From NCBI RefSeq assembly GCF_040361215.1, contig NZ_APND01000001.1, positions 1,178,001-1,242,000 on the forward strand: a stretch of DNA of 64,000 nt, read 5' to 3'. The notes beneath the pieces were generated by a model. It was given only the letters and a program-made list of their open reading frames with translations, did not search any database and was not told the origin of the DNA. Each line of letters starts with the position of its first letter. The first letter of the stretch is position 1. Below are positions 61,100 through 64,000 of this stretch, in pieces. The position numbers and the translations under genes are program-made. This stretch comes from Salinisphaera dokdonensis. Lineage in GTDB: Bacteria > Pseudomonadota > Gammaproteobacteria > Nevskiales > Salinisphaeraceae.

Positions 61100-62281
61100 T
61101 CAACGCTCGAGAGCCAGCGCCACACCCTGGCCGCCACCGATGCAAAGGGTCGCCAGACCCTTGTTCACGTCGCGACGCATCATTTCGTGAATCAGCGTGA
61201 CCAGAACGCGACAGCCCGATGCACCAATTGGGTGCCCCAGGGCGATCGCACCGCCGTTGACGTTGACCTTGGCGATATCCCATTCCAGCTGACGACCAAC
61301 CGCCACGGACTGGGCCGCGAACGCCTCATTGGCCTCGATCAGGTCGAGATCAGCCACTTCCCAGCCAACCCGCTTGAGACAGCGCTGGGTGGCCGATACC
61401 GGCGCGATGCCCATCAGCGCCGGATCGACGCCGGCATTGGCATAGCCGGCAATGCTCGCCAGCGGCGTGAGTCCCAGCGCTTCGCACTTCTCGCGCGTGG
61501 TCACCACCACCGCCGCGGCGCCGTCGTTGAGGCCGGAGGCGTTGCCTGCCGTGACCGTGCCGTTACGCGTAAAAGCGGGCTTGAGGCCACTCAGGCCTTC
61601 GGCGGTTACGCCGGGCCGCGGGCCCTCGTCGCGGGTGAACTGGATGGCGTCGCCTTTCCGCTGCGGCACTTCGATCGGCAGGATTTCGCTCTCGAAACGA
61701 CCGTGTTTGAGGGCTTCTTCGGCCAGCTGCTGGGAACGGGCTGCGAATTCGTCCTGCTCCTCACGCGAGACGCGGTATTTATCGGCCACGTTCTCGGCGG
61801 TCTGGCCCATGTGGTAGCCATTGAAGGCATCCCAGAGGCCGTCGCGGATCATGGTGTCGACCAGTTCCCAGTCGCCCATGCGCTTGCCGTTGCGCGAGTT
61901 CGGCAGCACGTGCGGCGATGCGCTCATGTTCTCCTGCCCGCCGGCCACGATCAGTTCGGCGTCGCCCATGGCCACGGACTGAGCTGCCAGCATCACGGCC
62001 TTCAGACCACTACCGCAGACCTTGTTGATGGTCATGGCCGGCGTTGCGTCCCCGAGCCCGGCCCGGATCGAGGCCTGGCGGGCCGGGTTCTGGCCCGCGC
62101 CGGCGGCGAGCACCTGGCCCATAATCACTTCGTCGACCGCATCGACCGGAATCTCATGGCGCGCGAGCAGCGCTCGGATGGCGTGGGCGCCGAGTTCGGT
62201 CGCGGGAATACCCGCCAGGGTGCCGCCGAAACGGCCAATGGCGGTACGCCCGGCGGCGGCGATGACGATGTTGTCCTTCAC
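61100..62281 (-). CDS. Acetyl-CoA acetyltransferase (thiolase)
   Basis: A 393-residue biosynthetic-type thiolase joining two acetyl-CoA to acetoacetyl-CoA or acting in reverse. Nucleophile Cys89 in NKVCGSGLKAV coincides in number with the Zoogloea PhaA enzyme; His in GGAIALGHPIGASG and the second catalytic Cys in LCIGGGQG follow. Start is GTG 62281, with AGGAG 9 bases before. It could serve polyhydroxyalkanoate synthesis (phaA-like) or acetoacetate use (atoB-like); phaB and phaC are not in the window. It follows acs on the same strand with a hairpin between. Confidence 0.93.
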   Translation of the reverse strand: MKDNIVIAAAGRTAIGRFGGTLAGIPATELGAHAIRALLARHEIPVDAVDEVIMGQVLAAGAGQNPARQASIRAGLGDATPAMTINKVCGSGLKAVMLAAQSVAMGDAELIVAGGQENMSASPHVLPNSRNGKRMGDWELVDTMIRDGLWDAFNGYHMGQTAENVADKYRVSREEQDEFAARSQQLAEEALKHGRFESEILPIEVPQRKGDAIQFTRDEGPRPGVTAEGLSGLKPAFTRNGTVTAGNASGLNDGAAAVVVTTREKCEALGLTPLASIAGYANAGVDPALMGIAPVSATQRCLKRVGWEVADLDLIEANEAFAAQSVAVGRQLEWDIAKVNVNGGAIALGHPIGASGCRVLVTLIHEMMRRDVNKGLATLCIGGGQGVALALER

Positions 62282-62411
62282 TTGCGAGTACTCCTGAAAC
62301 GAAGAGCCAATAGCCGCGAGACGGCACGAAGGACGCCATGTTACGAAAAATCAGGGCCCGCAGGACAACGGCAGGCGACTGTGGCGTCGGCTTTCTTATA
62401 AGACGCGCATA

Positions 62412-62455
62412 AAAAAGGCCGGCACCGGCGCGCGCAATGCGCAACGCCGGGCCAG
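62412..62455 (-). terminator. Terminator after acs
   Basis: On the minus strand a GC stem (ggcccggcg with cgccggtgcc, with mismatches) is followed by a run of six T. It separates acs from the downstream thiolase gene. Confidence 0.75.
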
Positions 62456-62517
62456 CCACCCCCTGTGATCGTAGGCGACGGCGCCGGGTAGCGCCGCCGC
62501 TGCGGATCGCCTCGACG

Positions 62518-64000
62518 CTAGCTGCCCTTGGCCTGCAGCTGGTCGATGATCTGCGGGTTCTCGAGAGTGGACACGTCCGAGGTGATTTCCTCGTCGCGGG
62601 CCACGGTACGCAGCAGGCGCCGCATGATCTTGCCGGAACGGGTCTTGGGCAGACCGTCGGCAAAACGGATCTCTTCCGGCTTGGCGATCGCGCCGAGCTG
62701 CTCGGAGACCCAGTCACGCAGTTCCTTGGCAAGGTCGTCGCTCGGGTCGTCGTTCTTGAGGATCACGAAGGCGACAATGCACTCGCCCTTGATCTCGTGA
62801 GGACGACTGACCACGGCGGCTTCTGCTACAGCCTTGTGGGCGACCAGAGCCGATTCGACCTCCATCGTGCCCATGCGATGACCGGAGATGTTCACCACGT
62901 CGTCGATACGACCGAGAATTCGGAAGTTGCCCTGCTCGTCGCGCTGGGCGGAGTCGCCCGCGACATAGGTATGGGCATCGAACATGCCGAAGTAGGTGTC
63001 CTTGTAACGCTCGGGGTCGCCCCAGATCGTACGCAGCATGTACGGCCACGGCTTGGTCATGACCAGAATGCCGCCGGCGTTCGCATCGGTGACCGGCGCG
63101 CCGGACTCGTCGAGGATATCCGCTGCGATGCCGGGCAGCGCATGCGCCACCGAGCCTGGCTTGGTCGGCGTGGCCGAGGCGATCGGCGTGATCATGTGCC
63201 CGCCGGTTTCGGTCTGCCACCAGGTATCCACGATCGGGCAGCGTTCCTGACCGATGACTTCGCGGTACCACATCCACGCTTCGGGGTTGATCGGCTCGCC
63301 GACCGTGCCGAGTACGCGCAGGCTGTCCAGCGCATGACGCTGCGGGTACTCGTCGCCGTGCTTCATCAGCGCGCGAATCGCGGTTGGCGCAGTGTAGAAG
63401 ATGGTGACCTGATGGGTATCGACCATCTTCCAGAACCGATCCGGCTCGGGATAGGTCGGCACGCCTTCGAACATCACCTGGGTGCCGCCACAGGCGGTCG
63501 GGCCGTAGGTGATATAGGTATGGCCGGTGACCCAGCCGACGTCGGCGGTGCACCAGAAGACGTCGTCGTCGCCGTAGTCGAAGACCCAGCGGCAGGTGCA
63601 GATCGCGCCCAGCAGATAGCCGCCGGAGGAATGCTGGATGCCTTTCGGCTTACCGGTCGAGCCGGAGGTATAGAGAATGAACAGCGGATGCTCCGCGCTC
63701 ACCCATTCCGGCTCGCACTGGTCGGACTCGCCGTCGACGGCGTCGTGCCACCAGACATCGCGGCCGTCGGCCATGGTCACGTCGGCGCCGGAGCGCTTAT
63801 AGACCATGACCGTCTCGATCGTCTTGCAGCCCTCTGACAGCGCCTTGTCGGCGGTTTCCTTGAGCGGGATCAGCTTGCCGCCACGATAGTTGCCGTCGGC
63901 GGTGATCAACATCTTGGCCTCGGCATCGTCGATGCGATCACGCAGCGACACGGCCGAGAAGCCGCCGAACACCACCGAATGAATCGCGCCGATACGCGCA
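62518..64000 (-). CDS. acs: Acetyl-CoA synthetase, C-terminal part (gene continues off the window)
   Basis: The frame remains open to base 64000, so the start lies beyond the right edge; 493 codons are visible of an expected 650. The AMP-binding signature LYTSGSTGKPKGIQHSSGG is present, preceded by FGGFSAVSLRDRIDDAEAK, followed by DVGWVTGHTYITYGP and, near the end, LPKTRSGKIMRRLLR with the lysine that is acetylated in known Acs enzymes. It activates acetate to acetyl-CoA. Together with the thiolase downstream it could direct acetate carbon to acetoacetyl-CoA. A terminator hairpin follows the stop. Confidence 0.95.
   Translation of the reverse strand, partial: ARIGAIHSVVFGGFSAVSLRDRIDDAEAKMLITADGNYRGGKLIPLKETADKALSEGCKTIETVMVYKRSGADVTMADGRDVWWHDAVDGESDQCEPEWVSAEHPLFILYTSGSTGKPKGIQHSSGGYLLGAICTCRWVFDYGDDDVFWCTADVGWVTGHTYITYGPTACGGTQVMFEGVPTYPEPDRFWKMVDTHQVTIFYTAPTAIRALMKHGDEYPQRHALDSLRVLGTVGEPINPEAWMWYREVIGQERCPIVDTWWQTETGGHMITPIASATPTKPGSVAHALPGIAADILDESGAPVTDANAGGILVMTKPWPYMLRTIWGDPERYKDTYFGMFDAHTYVAGDSAQRDEQGNFRILGRIDDVVNISGHRMGTMEVESALVAHKAVAEAAVVSRPHEIKGECIVAFVILKNDDPSDDLAKELRDWVSEQLGAIAKPEEIRFADGLPKTRSGKIMRRLLRTVARDEEITSDVSTLENPQIIDQLQAKGS

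Noticed and set aside
1..64000. CRISPR arrays, tRNA or rRNA genes, prophage or insertion sequences
   Set aside because: Scanned by eye in all intergenic gaps; no direct-repeat arrays, cloverleaf sequences, integrase or transposase reading frames were seen. A tRNAscan-type and profile search would be decisive.

Overview
This is a 64 kb stretch of a GC-rich chromosome, densely packed with short intergenic gaps, frequent 4-bp ATGA/TGATG overlaps and rho-independent terminators. The gene content points to an aerobic, respiratory, motile gammaproteobacterium: a cyo-type quinol oxidase and a cyanide-insensitive bd-type oxidase, TAXI-type TRAP transport, a chemoreceptor, an RND pump with TolC, and acetyl-CoA metabolism. 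Acidic secreted proteins hint at a halophilic or marine lineage (Salinisphaera-like is my guess; nothing here proves it). I saw no rRNA, tRNA, CRISPR array, phage or insertion sequence.

Layout. 0-2.8 kb: 3' part of an arsenic operon (arsR fragment, thioredoxin-type arsC, arsB, arsH). 2.8-4.1 kb: crcB with a DUF190 partner (minus strand) and a small acidic secreted protein, closed by a bidirectional terminator. 4.2-8.3 kb: cyoABCD (minus, no cyoE here). 8.6-12.3 kb: yeiH-type exporter divergent from a LysR regulator, a PRC-barrel envelope protein and a membrane-anchored DsbA-like protein. 12.3-15.2 kb: DUF3482 GTPase with its DUF2868 partner. 15.3-17.8 kb: cioAB plus a 39-residue membrane protein. 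18.1-22.4 kb: moaA, an AT-richer pentapeptide-repeat/TIR-like gene that looks imported, ybaK and a GltS-type symporter. 22.5-25.0 kb: LigD split into three adjacent genes (phosphoesterase, ligase, polymerase). 25.1-34 kb: cytosine-deaminase-like enzyme, glycosyltransferase, UvrD-type helicase, chemoreceptor, aromatic/aspartate aminotransferase, flavin monooxygenase. 33.9-38 kb: upp-uraA pyrimidine salvage, a GcvA-like regulator divergent from a DMT exporter. 38.0-38.8 kb: non-coding, with two diverged inverted copies of a repeat. 38.8-43.7 kb: PF10118 protein and a TAXI-TRAP operon with DUF1850. 43.9-53.2 kb: formate/molybdenum region (fdhD; on the minus strand mobA, moeA, an OFA-family antiporter, its 44-residue small subunit, a 998-residue formate dehydrogenase, DUF1641). 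53.3-60.8 kb: DUF4197 protein, HNH endonuclease, MFP-RND-TolC operon. 61-64 kb: acetyl-CoA acetyltransferase and the 3' part of acs, which runs off the right edge.

How parts work together. MoaA, MoeA, MobA and FdhD supply and mature the bis-MGD cofactor of the formate dehydrogenase, whose substrate may enter through the OFA antiporter. Both quinol oxidases can drain the electrons. The deaminase, UraA and Upp could form a cytosine-to-UMP salvage route. The three LigD pieces together supply the end-processing and sealing activities of bacterial NHEJ, but no Ku gene is in the window.

Most unusual items: the lone pentapeptide/TIR-like gene, the fully split LigD, the formate dehydrogenase with Cys-Gln where Cys/Sec-His is usual, the inverted repeat pair at 38.1-38.7 kb, and two genes under 50 codons attached to large membrane complexes.
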